9,294 bases of DNA from Rhabdothermincola sp036846205 (GCF_036846205.1 NZ_DAIUCK010000112.1:1-9294), one strand, 5' to 3'. Positions 1 to 6,857 are shown, counted from the stretch's first letter. Numbers and translations: made by a program. Notes: generated by a model from the letters alone, not told the origin.

Positions 1-252
1 CCCCACACCCAACCCCCCGTAGGGCACCGGCCAGGTCGGTACCACCAGGCCCGACGCGCCGAACACCGGGTACCAGGCCTCGTATGCCGCCCGCGACCGC
101 ACCTCGCGGATGGCACGCGGACCACCTGCGGCCGCCTCCCGCCACGCGGCGGGCACGTGCTCGGCCACCCAGGCCCGCACGATCGCCACCGCCTCGTCGA
201 CCTCGGTCTCCGGGGTGATCGGCACCCGGTCGGTCGCGTCGATCACCTCCAC
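1..252 (-). CDS. Acyl-CoA dehydrogenase, N-terminal fragment (runs off the left edge)
   Basis: Only the first 84 codons are in the window. The reading is open from a GTG at 252 to base 1. The translation has the helical N-terminal character of the acyl-CoA dehydrogenase family: an AIVRAWVAEHVPAAW stretch around residues 23-37, then YEAWYPVFGASGLVVPTWP, and a YGGLG turn near residue 80, which is typical of these FAD flavoproteins. By family, it would introduce an alpha,beta double bond into an acyl-CoA and pass electrons to electron-transfer flavoprotein. The FAD-binding and catalytic-base regions lie outside the window. It follows the crotonase stop by one base, so it is the third gene of the minus-strand operon. 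A second in-frame GTG two codons later (246) is an alternative start. Family assignment is fairly sure; substrate is unknown. Confidence 0.8.
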   Translation of the reverse strand, partial: MEVIDATDRVPITPETEVDEAVAIVRAWVAEHVPAAWREAAAGGPRAIREVRSRAAYEAWYPVFGASGLVVPTWPVPYGGLGVG

Positions 253-253
253 C

Positions 254-1063
254 TCACCGCCCACTGAACCGGGGTGGGCGCTTCTCCCGGAACGCCCGCA
301 GACCCTCTCGGAAATCCTCGGAGCGCGACGAGAGCTCCAAGCCGAACGCCTCGGCGCGGAGTTGCTGCTCCAGCGACGCGTCGTACCCCGCGTGGAGGAG
401 CCACTTGGTCAGCCCCAGGGCCACCGTGGGGCCGGCGGCGAGCTCCTCGGCGAGCCGGTCGGCCGTGTCTGCCACCTCTGCATCGGGAACCGCGGCGTGG
501 ACCAGCCCCCACTCGACGGCCTCGCGACCGTCGAGCCGGCGGCCGAGGAGCAACAGCTCGCGGGCCCGCACCAATCCCACCAGCCGTGGTAGCAGCCAGG
601 TGGCCCCGCTGTCCGGGGTGAAACCACGGGTCAGGAACGGCTCCCACAGGGTGGCGTCCTCGGCCACGATCGTGAAGTCGGCGGCCAACGCGAGCTGGCA
701 GCCGATGCCGGCCGCCCACCCTCGCACCGCGCACACGATCGGTGTCTGCACGGTGAGCATCAACGGGATCAGCCGGTGGGCGAGCGAGGGCACCCGCCGC
801 TGGACGCTGCCCACCCGAGGTCTGCCCTCGCTCTCGGCGTTGCGGGCCACGATGTCCGCCCCACCACAGAAGTGCCCGCCCTCACCGGCCAGCACGATCG
901 CCCGCACCTGCTCATCACGACCGGCGAGATCGATGTTCTCGACGAGCGCAACCATCATCCCGTCGTCGATCGCGTTGCGCTTCTCCGGCCGATCGAGCAC
1001 CAGTCGCAGGACCGGGCCTTCGAGCGACACCTGAAGACCCTCCACCGACTCGTAGACACTCAC
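254..1063 (-). CDS. Enoyl-CoA hydratase/isomerase (crotonase) family protein, PaaG-like
   Basis: A 269-residue protein of normal crotonase length. It starts with GTG at 1063, overlapping the TGA of the upstream MaoC gene (GTGA); a GAGG lies 8 bases before it. The oxyanion-hole segments are clear: HFCGGADI (residues 64-71) and GWAAGIGCQLALAADF (115-130). The C-terminus EGLRAFREKRPPRF is typical of the family. By alignment from memory with rat mitochondrial hydratase, the two catalytic glutamates are not conserved: position 144 is Gln123 here and position 164 is Phe143 (Glu141 is two residues off). Instead the segment GFTPDSGATWLLPRLVG (147-163) resembles PaaG isomerases, whose catalytic Asp would be Asp151. 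It may therefore act as a double-bond isomerase or another crotonase-fold enzyme rather than a plain hydratase. Operon position between MaoC and acyl-CoA dehydrogenase genes fits beta-oxidation-like degradation. Confidence 0.88.
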   Translation of the reverse strand: MSVYESVEGLQVSLEGPVLRLVLDRPEKRNAIDDGMMVALVENIDLAGRDEQVRAIVLAGEGGHFCGGADIVARNAESEGRPRVGSVQRRVPSLAHRLIPLMLTVQTPIVCAVRGWAAGIGCQLALAADFTIVAEDATLWEPFLTRGFTPDSGATWLLPRLVGLVRARELLLLGRRLDGREAVEWGLVHAAVPDAEVADTADRLAEELAAGPTVALGLTKWLLHAGYDASLEQQLRAEAFGLELSSRSEDFREGLRAFREKRPPRFSGR

Positions 1064-2346
1064 CGGTCGAACCTCGCAACGATCGCCTCCAGGACTCCGG
1101 CGAGGTCACTCGAGCTCCCCGGTGGATCGGGCAGGCGCACCGGGCCGTGCTCACGGCTCGGCAGCAGGATCGTGGCCCGACCAGGGGTGGTCAACTCCCC
1201 ACGCTGGTTCTCGGCCCGCAGCTCGACGTCGACCGCGGGCCGATCGCCATCGGCGAGATACCGGCGGGTGACGGTCCCCCGCAGCCACTGGGTGTCGCCC
1301 ACGTAGTTGAAGCGCCGGAACTCGCACTCCAGCCGGGCCAGCCAAGCGTCGTCGCCCATCCAGTCGGTGCAGAGGTGGATGAGCCAGGTCTCGCGCATCC
1401 GGCCGTAGTCGAAGGTGGTGGGATTGCCGGCGCGCTGGGCGAACGCCGGATCCCAGTGGACCCGTTGCATCACGTCGGGGACGTTCAGCTCGTCGCGGTG
1501 ATAGAAGCGCGGGATCCGGGCCCGGTTGCGCGCCCCCAGACGGAGGGGCTTGATCCCGTAGAGGCCCATCCCCATCCCCACGTGCCAGCAGACCATGTCG
1601 GTGACCGTCAGCGGCCCCTTGACCATCGGACCGAGCTCGTCGCCCTCGGCCACGTCCTCCCACCAGCGAGGCTCACCGCCTCGGGGCCGCTCGCTGGCGT
1701 ACTGGGCCTCGATCTCGGCGATCTGCTCGTCGGTGTAGGGCACCAGCGCCACGTCGTCGTACTTCTTGCGCTCCCGGGCCTTGCGGCGCTCGGTGCGGAT
1801 CATCAGGCGGTACTGGCCGGCGAGCAGGGTGCCTTCGTCGTCCCGGAATACCTGAGCGGTCCACTCGTGCACCGCCCGGCCCGCGAACTCACTCGGCTTG
1901 TCGAGCACCCCGACCAGCGCGTTGCGGCGCCACACCCGATGGTCGGGGCGCAGCGGCGCCCACCACTCGCGCACGCTGGCGGCGTAGAACGCGTGCACGC
2001 CCCGCAGCGGGTCGCCCCTCATCAGGTCGCGCTGGGCAGCCGGCACCTCGGTGACCTCATCCTCGCCGATGAGGGTGTCGCCCCCGACCAGCACCGGGGA
2101 GGCGATCAGCCCACCCCACCGGGTCGAGGCGGCATAGACCGGGTCGGTGTAGAGCGGGTTGTCGTCGCCGTACGCCTCGGCCACGTGGCGGAACGCGTCC
2201 TCGCCCGGGCGGCGGTAGTGCGGCGGCACCGGATGCGGCTCCGGCACGCCGATACGAGCCCGGAGCCGCTTGATCGCCTCGTCGGTGATCACACCCGTAG
2301 GCGCGGTGGCGGCCCGACCCTCCCCAGTCATGCGCGCCCCAGTCAT
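1060..2346 (-). CDS. Two-domain MaoC/FAS1-like dehydratase (hydratase 2 family)
   Basis: A 428-residue protein if started at ATG 2346, or 423 if started at ATG 2331; both ATGs lie in a 15-bp tandem duplication. The frame stays open further upstream, but that part is antisense to the ligase gene and not protein-like. The first hotdog domain (about 20-190) carries AEAYGDDNPLYTDP (56-69), the hydratase-2 motif GDxNPLH with Tyr66 in place of the usual His. A basic linker (187-196) leads to a second MaoC-like domain (about 227-400), with WWEDVAEGDELGP (228-240), then VHWDPAFAQRAGNP (296-309) and FDYGRMRETW. By family it hydrates enoyl-CoA or dehydrates 3-hydroxyacyl-CoA. It is first in the minus-strand operon; its stop overlaps the crotonase start. 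The pairing with crotonase and acyl-CoA dehydrogenase genes suggests catabolism of an unusual acyl-CoA. Substrate unknown. Confidence 0.85.
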   Translation of the reverse strand: MTGARMTGEGRAATAPTGVITDEAIKRLRARIGVPEPHPVPPHYRRPGEDAFRHVAEAYGDDNPLYTDPVYAASTRWGGLIASPVLVGGDTLIGEDEVTEVPAAQRDLMRGDPLRGVHAFYAASVREWWAPLRPDHRVWRRNALVGVLDKPSEFAGRAVHEWTAQVFRDDEGTLLAGQYRLMIRTERRKARERKKYDDVALVPYTDEQIAEIEAQYASERPRGGEPRWWEDVAEGDELGPMVKGPLTVTDMVCWHVGMGMGLYGIKPLRLGARNRARIPRFYHRDELNVPDVMQRVHWDPAFAQRAGNPTTFDYGRMRETWLIHLCTDWMGDDAWLARLECEFRRFNYVGDTQWLRGTVTRRYLADGDRPAVDVELRAENQRGELTTPGRATILLPSREHGPVRLPDPPGSSSDLAGVLEAIVARFDR

Positions 2347-2351
2347 GCGCG
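2322..2351. repeat. Perfect 15-bp tandem duplication over the MaoC start codon
   Basis: The unit CCCCAGTCATGCGCG occurs twice with no gap, at 2322-2336 and 2337-2351. On the minus strand each copy contains an ATG (2331 and 2346) in the same frame, so the protein could begin MTGAR-MTGEG or MTGEG. No clear Shine-Dalgarno sequence precedes either ATG. It looks like a recent slippage event that copied the start. Confidence 0.9.
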
Positions 2352-2355
2352 AGCC

Positions 2356-2384
2356 AGCATCGCGCTTTGTGAACGGTGGTTCAA
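2356..2384 (-). promoter_or_regulatory. Candidate promoter of the MaoC-crotonase-dehydrogenase operon
   Basis: On the minus strand TTGAAC (2384-2379) and GATGCT (2361-2356) are separated by exactly 17 bases, as for a sigma-70-type promoter. The -35 matches four of six consensus bases; the -10 matches three, including the key A2 and T6. Transcription would start within a few bases of ATG 2346, giving a leaderless or very short leader. That would explain the missing ribosome-binding site. Judged by eye only. Confidence 0.35.
2370..2383. promoter_or_regulatory. Inverted repeat, candidate operator in the divergent promoter region
   Basis: TGAAC-GGTG-GTTCA is a perfect 5-bp inverted repeat with a 4-base spacer. 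It sits over the end of the proposed -35 element and the spacer of the minus-strand promoter, where a repressor would block transcription. It recalls operators of TetR-type regulators of lipid catabolism, but the spacer is 4 bases. The KstR pattern as I recall it (AACnnGTT) has 2, so it is not a KstR box. No regulator gene is in the window. Confidence 0.35.
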
Positions 2385-2547
2385 ACAACAGGACGCTCGT
2401 TCGCGGCCGCCACGTTCGGTACTGTCGCCACGACGAACACTGCCCATCAGGCGAGCTCGTGGTGCCGCAACCCCTCGGAGACCGCCGCGCACCGCCAGCA
2501 CGCACCGGCGAGAACAGGCCGTCAGGAACAGGAGGCGAGGGATCGAC
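2384..2547 (+). promoter_or_regulatory. Leader and promoter region of the FadD3-family ligase operon
   Basis: No gene is supported here. The only -10-like hexamer noticed on the plus strand is TACTGT at 2420-2425, without a convincing -35. A small palindrome CGAGCTCG lies at 2452-2459. The ligase start is supported by AGGAGG at 2530-2535 (12 bases before GTG 2548) and a closer GAGGG at 2537-2541 (6 bases before). Confidence 0.35.
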
Positions 2548-4146
2548 GTGGCTGACCGGACTGCCGAGCAAGGTGGGGACCAGACCGACCTGCCGCCGTC
2601 GGTGCCACTGGTGCTCGAACGGGCTGCGGCCCGTTTCGCCGGCCGGGAGGCACTCGTCGACGGTGACCTGCGACTGACCTTCGAGGGCCTGCTGGAGCAG
2701 GCCGACCAAGCGGCCCGGGCCCTCCTGGCCTCGGGGATCCAGCCCGGCGAACGGGTGGCGATCTGGGCACCGAACCGAGCTGAGTGGGCGATCGCCGCGC
2801 TCGGCACCTACCGGGCGGGCGGGGTCGTGGTGCCCCTCAACACCCGATTCAAAGGGCACGAGGCCGCCTACATCCTGCAGCGCTCAGGAGCACGCCTGCT
2901 GTTCACCGTGACCGACTTCCTCGACACCGACTACGTTGAGCTGCTCCGAGACCACGAGCTGCCGGCGCTGGGCGAGACCATCGTGATGGGAGGCGCGGTG
3001 CCGGGCGGCTGCAGCGGCTGGCAGAGCTTCCTCGGTCGCGGCGAGGCCATCGACCGGTCCCAGGTCGCCGAGCGGGTCCGGGCTCTCGGCAGCGACGACG
3101 TGTGCGACATCCTGTTCACCTCCGGCACGACCGGTCGGCCCAAGGGCGCCATGCTCACCCACGGGGCGTCGATCCGGGCCTACGACAGCTGGGCCAGCGT
3201 GGTCGGGCTCCGGGAGGGCGACCGCTACCTGATCGTCAACCCGTTCTTCCACGCGTTCGGGCTGAAGGCTGGCATCCTGGCCTGCCTACTCAAAGGAGCG
3301 ACGATCATCCCCCACCCGGTGTTCGACGTGCCCTCGCTGATGCGCCGGGTGGCGCAGGAGCGGGTCACCATGCTCCCGGGACCGCCGGCGATCTACCAGA
3401 CCATCCTCGACCATCCGGATCTGGCCTCCTACGACCTGTCGACCCTGCGCCTGGCGGTGACCGGCGCCGCGACCGTGCCCGTGGAGATGATCCGGCGCAT
3501 GCGCGACGAGCTCACCTTCACCACCATCGTCACCGGCTACGGGCTGACCGAAGCCACCGGCATCGCCACCATGTGCCGCCACGATGACGACCCCGAGACC
3601 ATCGCTCACACCGCGGGGCGGCCGATCCCCGGCGTCGAGGTGAAGCTCGTCGACGAGCGCGGCCGGTCCGTGCCCATAGGCGAGCCCGGCGAGGTCCTGG
3701 TGCGCGGCTACAACGTGATGAAGGGCTACCTCGATGATCCCGAGGCCACCGCCGCCGCGATCGACCCCGACGGGTGGCTGCGCACCGGCGACATCGGGGT
3801 GCTCGATGAGCAGGGCAACCTGCGGATCACCGACCGGCTCAAGGACATGTTCATCGTCGGGGGGTTCAACGCCTATCCCGCCGAGATCGAGAACATCATG
3901 ATGGAGCATCCGTCCGTCGCCCAGGTGGCGGTGGTCGGCGTGCCCGACCACCGCCTCGGCGAAGTCGGCAAGGCGTTCGTGATCCCGCGTCCGGGCGCCG
4001 AGATCGACCCCGACGCCCTGATCGGGTGGTGCCGGGAGCGGATGGCCAACTTCAAGGTCCCGCGATCGGTGGAGGTGGTGGAGGCCTTTCCGCTCAACGC
4101 CAGCGGCAAGGTCCTCAAGTACGAGCTGCGGGACCGGTCCGGTTGA
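2548..4146 (+). CDS. fadD3: FadD3-family AMP-forming acyl-CoA ligase
   Basis: A 532-residue ANL-superfamily ligase. It activates a carboxylic acid with ATP to an acyl-AMP and transfers it to CoA. The phosphate-binding loop is FTSGTTGRPKGAM (190-202). Other core motifs are YGLTEATG (331-338), TGD with ribose-binding Asp415, ITDRLKDMFIVGGFNAYPAEIE (427-448, with Arg430) and the C-terminal ASGKVLK with the adenylation lysine Lys521. NPFFHAFGLKAGILACL (231-247) and LPGPPAIYQTILDHP (276-290) match my memory of mycobacterial FadD3, the ligase for the steroid C/D-ring propionate HIP. The exact substrate is inferred, not shown. The GTG start at 2548 is chosen because the family's N-terminus begins there and purine-rich sites precede it; upstream in-frame sequence is antisense to the MaoC gene. 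It is first gene of the plus-strand operon and divergent from the dehydratase operon. Confidence 0.9.
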   Translation: MADRTAEQGGDQTDLPPSVPLVLERAAARFAGREALVDGDLRLTFEGLLEQADQAARALLASGIQPGERVAIWAPNRAEWAIAALGTYRAGGVVVPLNTRFKGHEAAYILQRSGARLLFTVTDFLDTDYVELLRDHELPALGETIVMGGAVPGGCSGWQSFLGRGEAIDRSQVAERVRALGSDDVCDILFTSGTTGRPKGAMLTHGASIRAYDSWASVVGLREGDRYLIVNPFFHAFGLKAGILACLLKGATIIPHPVFDVPSLMRRVAQERVTMLPGPPAIYQTILDHPDLASYDLSTLRLAVTGAATVPVEMIRRMRDELTFTTIVTGYGLTEATGIATMCRHDDDPETIAHTAGRPIPGVEVKLVDERGRSVPIGEPGEVLVRGYNVMKGYLDDPEATAAAIDPDGWLRTGDIGVLDEQGNLRITDRLKDMFIVGGFNAYPAEIENIMMEHPSVAQVAVVGVPDHRLGEVGKAFVIPRPGAEIDPDALIGWCRERMANFKVPRSVEVVEAFPLNASGKVLKYELRDRSG

Positions 4147-5018
4147 GCACCGACCCCGCGCCGCCGCCCGCGCTGCCCGTTCGCCGGGTCCGGTTCGAAT
4201 ACCCGGACGACCTCGACCCAGCCTGGAACCGACGGCTGCCGGAGTTCGCGTTCGGAGCCAACAGCGTCTCGCTGCTCATGCCCTACGCCGAGCCCTACTT
4301 CATCCGCTCGATCCGCGCCGCGCTCCCCCAGCTCGACCAGCGGCTCCGACCCCAGGTGGAGTCGTTCCTGCGCCAGGAGTCGGGCCACTACCGCCAGCAC
4401 CGCCGCTTCAACGACCTCGTCGCCAGCCGCTACCGCGGCATCACCCGCCTGGAACGCTGGATCGAGCGATCCTACGGCTGGCTGGGGCGCACGCGCAGCG
4501 TCCGGTTCAACGTCGCGTTCGCCGCGGCGAGCGAGACCATCGCCTTCGCGCTCGCCCGCTGGTCCGAAGCCCATCTCGACGAGTTCTTCGACGAAGGCGA
4601 CTCGATCGCCACCACGCTGTTCCTCTGGCACCTCGCCGAGGAGGTGGAGCACAAGAACGTGGCCTACGACGTGTTCGAGGCGATCGACGGGTCACGGGTG
4701 CGCTACTCGCTCGCGATGCTCACCACCTTCACCCTGCTGGCGTGGTTCGCCACCCTCGGCACCCTCCTCATGGTCCTCGGCTCGGGTCGGGCGCTCAAGC
4801 CGGTGACCTACGTCCGGTTGCTGCGCTGGTCGGTGAGTCTGGCGTTCGCGGTGCTACCGGTGATGGCAGCCTCGGCGCTACCCGCTCACCATCCCCGGGA
4901 CTTCGCGGACCCGGTGTTCCTGCCGATGTGGCTGAAGCAGTACGACCCGGCGACGGGGACGATGCCGCTCTGGCGCGCACCCGCCTCCGTCCGTCGGGGG
5001 CTCATCTTCGGGCCATGA
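4143..5018 (+). CDS. Ferritin-like diiron-motif membrane protein (predicted metal-dependent hydrolase family)
   Basis: A 291-residue protein if started at TTG 4143, which overlaps the ligase stop (TTGA) and suggests translational coupling. Open frame further upstream is a shadow of the ligase. Four helical segments carry potential metal ligands in ferritin-like order: Glu50 (LLMPYAEPYF), ExxH at 79-82 (RQESGHYRQH), Glu131 (AAASETIAF) and ExxH at 167-170 (HLAEEVEHKN). Two hydrophobic stretches, about 189-212 and 229-247, could be membrane segments near the C-terminus. This matches what I recall of the family named predicted metal-dependent hydrolase (Metal_hydrol), which has no secure biochemical role. 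The motif set would also suit a diiron oxygenase or desaturase. Its place between the CoA ligase and the OYE reductase suggests a step on the same substrate. Family fairly sure, function unknown. Confidence 0.75.
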   Translation: MSTDPAPPPALPVRRVRFEYPDDLDPAWNRRLPEFAFGANSVSLLMPYAEPYFIRSIRAALPQLDQRLRPQVESFLRQESGHYRQHRRFNDLVASRYRGITRLERWIERSYGWLGRTRSVRFNVAFAAASETIAFALARWSEAHLDEFFDEGDSIATTLFLWHLAEEVEHKNVAYDVFEAIDGSRVRYSLAMLTTFTLLAWFATLGTLLMVLGSGRALKPVTYVRLLRWSVSLAFAVLPVMAASALPAHHPRDFADPVFLPMWLKQYDPATGTMPLWRAPASVRRGLIFGP

Positions 5019-5025
5019 TGAGACC

Positions 5026-6213
5026 ATGACGACCACGGCCCCCGACCCCTTTGCTCCCGCCCGGCTCGGCCCCGTCTCCCTGCGGAACCGGGTGATCAAG
5101 GCGGCGACGTTCGAAGGCGCGACCCCCGATCACGTGGTCAGCGACCGGCTGATCGAGTTCCACCGCGCGGTGGCGCGAGGCGGCGTGGGCATGACCACGA
5201 TCGCCTACTGCGCGGTGTCACCGGAAGGGTGCGGCACGCCCAACGAGATCATCCTCGACGAGGTGGCCGTGCCCGGGCTGGCCCGACTGGTCGAGGAGAT
5301 GCACGCCGAGGGCGCCGCCGTTTCGGTCCAGATCGGCCACGCGGGCGCAGTGGCCGCGGCCACCGGCCACCGGGGGCTGTCGCCGTCGCGGATCTTCAGT
5401 CCCCTGGCCATGCGGTTCACCCGCGCCGTGACCCCCGACGACATCGGTCGCATCACCCACGACTTCGCCGACGCAGCCCGCCGCGTCGCCACCGCGGGCG
5501 CGGACGCGGTGGAGCTGCACTTCGGACACGGCTACCTGATCAGCGAGTTCTTCAGCCCCAGGCTCAACAAGCGCACCGACGAGTGGGGTGGCTCCCTCGA
5601 GAACCGCAGCCGCTTCGCCCGCCAGGTCGCAGCGGCGGTCCGAGAGGCGGTGGGCGACCGCCTGGCCGTCATCGCCAAGCTCAACATGGCCGACGGCGTG
5701 CCCGGTGGCCTCTGGCTCGACGAGAGCGTCGAGATCGCCCGCCTGCTGGAGGGCGACGGCAGCCTCGACGCGCTCGAGCTCACCGCCGGAAGCTCGTTGC
5801 AGAACCCGATGTACCTCTTCCGCGGTGAGGCGCCCATCCACGAGATGGCCCGGGTGTTCCCCCAGCCGATCCGCACCGGCTTCAAGCTGTTCGGGCGCCG
5901 GTTCCTGCCCACCTACCCGTACGAGGAGGCTTACCTGCTTCCCTACGCCCGCCAGTTCCGGGCCGCGTTGTCGATGCCGCTCATCCTGCTCGGGGGCATC
6001 AACCGCCGCGACACCATCGAGCACGCGATGCGGGAAGGGTTCGACTTCGTGGCCATGGGCAGGGCACTGCTGCGCCAGCCGGACCTCGTCAACCGGCTCC
6101 GGGACGGCACCACCGACGAGGGCCTCTGCATCCATTGCAACAAGTGCATGCCCACCATCTACCGCGGCACCCGCTGCGTGCTGGTGCCCACTCCACCGTG
6201 GGCGACGACCTGA
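5026..6213 (+). CDS. NADH:flavin oxidoreductase, old yellow enzyme family, with C-terminal Cys cluster
   Basis: A 395-residue TIM-barrel flavoprotein of the OYE family. Its ATG is 7 bases after the preceding stop, in the same operon. The N-terminus LGPVSLRNRVIKAATFEG (14-31) is the usual FMN-binding start, with VQIGHAG at 101-107. ELHFGHGYLISEFFSPRLN (163-181) carries the catalytic-site HxxH pattern (His165, His168), followed by RTDEWGGSLENR (183-194). LLGGIN (321-326) and FVAMGRALLRQPD (341-353) form the phosphate-binding end of the barrel. The C-terminus has Cys368, Cys371, Cys374 and Cys384 (CIHCNKC, then one more Cys). This resembles the 4Fe-4S site of dienoyl-CoA reductase and trimethylamine dehydrogenase, but the following FAD/NAD(P) domain of those enzymes is absent. 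It probably reduces an activated C=C bond, plausibly of a CoA-bound or cyclic enone intermediate. Substrate not determined. Confidence 0.88.
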   Translation: MTTTAPDPFAPARLGPVSLRNRVIKAATFEGATPDHVVSDRLIEFHRAVARGGVGMTTIAYCAVSPEGCGTPNEIILDEVAVPGLARLVEEMHAEGAAVSVQIGHAGAVAAATGHRGLSPSRIFSPLAMRFTRAVTPDDIGRITHDFADAARRVATAGADAVELHFGHGYLISEFFSPRLNKRTDEWGGSLENRSRFARQVAAAVREAVGDRLAVIAKLNMADGVPGGLWLDESVEIARLLEGDGSLDALELTAGSSLQNPMYLFRGEAPIHEMARVFPQPIRTGFKLFGRRFLPTYPYEEAYLLPYARQFRAALSMPLILLGGINRRDTIEHAMREGFDFVAMGRALLRQPDLVNRLRDGTTDEGLCIHCNKCMPTIYRGTRCVLVPTPPWATT

Positions 6214-6284
6214 CCTGCGCTCCTCCACGACACGGCGGTTGATCGCGCTGGATCCCGATCGGCTCGTCCACCACACTCGTCGGA

Positions 6285-6857
6285 ATGACCACCGCAGGCG
6301 GCGATCGAGCCGACGGCACAGACGGCGAAGGCCTGCTCGCAGCACACCTCGAGCGCATCCGCCAAGCCCCGGCCGACCACGGCACCGTCGAGCTGCTGGT
6401 GCGCCGTCCGGCAGTCGACGAGCGCGAAGTCCTCGACGAGGCTCAGCTTGACGTCGCCTCGGGCCTGGTGGGCGACTCGTGGTCGACCCGCACCAGCACG
6501 CGCCGACCCGAGGGCCCCGACCCGGACCGACAGCTCACGCTGGTGAGCGCCCGGGTGATGGAGCTGTTGGCGGGCCCACGGGACCGCTGGCCCGAAGCAG
6601 GCGATCAGCTCTACGTGGACCTCGACCTGAGCGAGGCCAACCTCCCCCCCGGCAGCAGGCTCGCCATCGGTGACGCCCTCATCGAGATCACTGCCCAACC
6701 ACATCGGGGCTGCGCGAAGTTCAGCCGCCGCTTCGGCCCCGACGCCGTCCGACTCGTCAACTCGCCCATCGGGTGCGAGCTCCGCCTGCGGGGGGTCAAT
6801 GCCCGCGTCGTGCGCGGTGGCGCGATCCGCCGGGGCGACACCATCTCCAAGGCCTGA
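6285..6857 (+). CDS. MOSC domain-containing protein
   Basis: A 190-residue stand-alone MOSC-domain protein. The signature is ITAQPHRGCAKFSRRFG (135-151), whose Cys143 is the conserved cysteine that carries sulfur in molybdenum-cofactor sulfurase C-terminal domains. It continues with NSPIGCELRLRGVNARVV (159-176) and a GGAIRRGD turn near the C-terminus. MOSC proteins bind molybdopterin-type cofactors or shuttle sulfur, and some support reductive detoxification; the role here is not known. The ATG at 6285 has no clear Shine-Dalgarno sequence. A gap of 71 bases separates it from the OYE gene, so it may be read from that operon or from a promoter of its own. No molybdenum-cofactor gene is adjacent. 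Confidence 0.85.
   Translation: MTTAGGDRADGTDGEGLLAAHLERIRQAPADHGTVELLVRRPAVDEREVLDEAQLDVASGLVGDSWSTRTSTRRPEGPDPDRQLTLVSARVMELLAGPRDRWPEAGDQLYVDLDLSEANLPPGSRLAIGDALIEITAQPHRGCAKFSRRFGPDAVRLVNSPIGCELRLRGVNARVVRGGAIRRGDTISKA

Noticed and set aside
2452..2459. Palindrome CGAGCTCG in the ligase leader, considered as a KstR2-type operator.
   Set aside because: The KstR2 pattern as I recall it is CAAGnnCTTG. This 8-bp palindrome does not match and can arise by chance in GC-rich DNA.
1147..2547. The ligase reading frame stays open for about 1400 bases upstream of its start.
   Set aside because: This stretch is antisense to the MaoC coding region and its translation is low-complexity and unlike any family. 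The ligase family's N-terminus and ribosome-binding site place the start at 2548.
2347..2859. The MaoC reading frame extends upstream to 2859 on the minus strand.
   Set aside because: The extension is antisense to the ligase N-terminus and shows no domain. Recognisable protein begins near the duplicated ATGs.
3286..4652. Two long open frames on the minus strand opposite the ligase and the ferritin-like gene.
   Set aside because: Both are shadows created by GC-rich codon positions; no motifs, no ribosome-binding site and no operon logic.
6214..6284. Possible small gene or regulatory element between the OYE and MOSC genes.
   Set aside because: The 71 bases hold no convincing promoter, hairpin or coding signal; CACACT at 6271-6276 is too weak as a -10 to list.
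5218..6345. A 375-codon open frame on the minus strand opposite the OYE gene.
   Set aside because: It is a high-GC shadow; the plus-strand frame encodes a full OYE protein with all motifs, while this one has no recognisable domain.
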